Below, piece after piece: positions 63,740 to 64,000 of a stretch of DNA of 64,000 bases. Under the pieces are notes generated by a model. It did not search any database, was not told the DNA's origin, and worked only from the letters and a program-made list of their open reading frames with translations. This DNA comes from Acridotheres tristis (Eukaryota; Chordata; Aves; Passeriformes; Sturnidae): contig CM072885.1 in assembly GCA_037013685.1 (NCBI GenBank), positions 63,529,785-63,593,784 on the forward strand, read 5' to 3'. A program made the translations under genes and the position numbers. How positions within the stretch are numbered: position 1 is the stretch's first letter; every line of letters starts with the position of its first letter.

Positions 63740-64000
<261 letters not shown>

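Overview
This is a vertebrate nuclear chromosome segment, most likely avian. It carries several 3' ends of CR1 LINEs, with the typical tail that reads like 'gatgatctccagaggtccc', and solo LTRs of families I recognise from bird genomes. A single widely spaced gene lies on the + strand. Base composition is ordinary A/T-rich intergenic and intronic DNA, except for one sharp CpG island at about 22.8-24.8 kb. I think a neoavian or passerine species is likely, but this rests on recognising repeats, not on a species-specific marker.

The only protein-coding gene I can support is SHISAL1 (Shisa-like 1, KIAA1644), on the + strand. Two coding exons are visible. The first (57763-57829) holds the start codon and most of the signal peptide. 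The second (63768-63981) encodes the six-cysteine extracellular Shisa domain. The transmembrane segment and cytoplasmic tail lie downstream, outside the window. The CpG island about 33 kb upstream is the best candidate promoter. It contains three strong + strand splice donor sequences, which would make intron 1 about 33 kb. Both introns flanking the first coding exon use GT-AG sites, and reading frame is kept across the exon junction.

Layout: 1 to about 22.5 kb is non-coding upstream DNA with two large polypurine/polypyrimidine microsatellites (7.3 kb and 18.5 kb), a CR1 copy that seems interrupted by a 376-bp insert, and a solo LTR with a near-perfect 6-bp target duplication. About 22.5-24.8 kb is the candidate regulatory region and CpG island. 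About 24.8-57.7 kb is putative intron 1, with a CR1 fragment, two adjacent LTR remnants, a second copy of the same solo LTR family with a perfect 6-bp duplication, and two further LTR remnants. 57.7-64.0 kb is the start of the SHISAL1 coding region, its 5.9-kb intron 2 and the first bases of intron 3.

I found no tRNA, rRNA, CRISPR array, operon or other prokaryote-like system, and no convincing undescribed biological system. Nearly all open reading frames in the window are chance frames in non-coding DNA, microsatellites or the CpG island. The observations most worth checking are a seven-codon upstream ORF whose stop overlaps the SHISAL1 start codon, the three alternative first-exon donors, the insert with inverted-repeat ends inside a CR1 copy, and the matched pair of solo LTRs.
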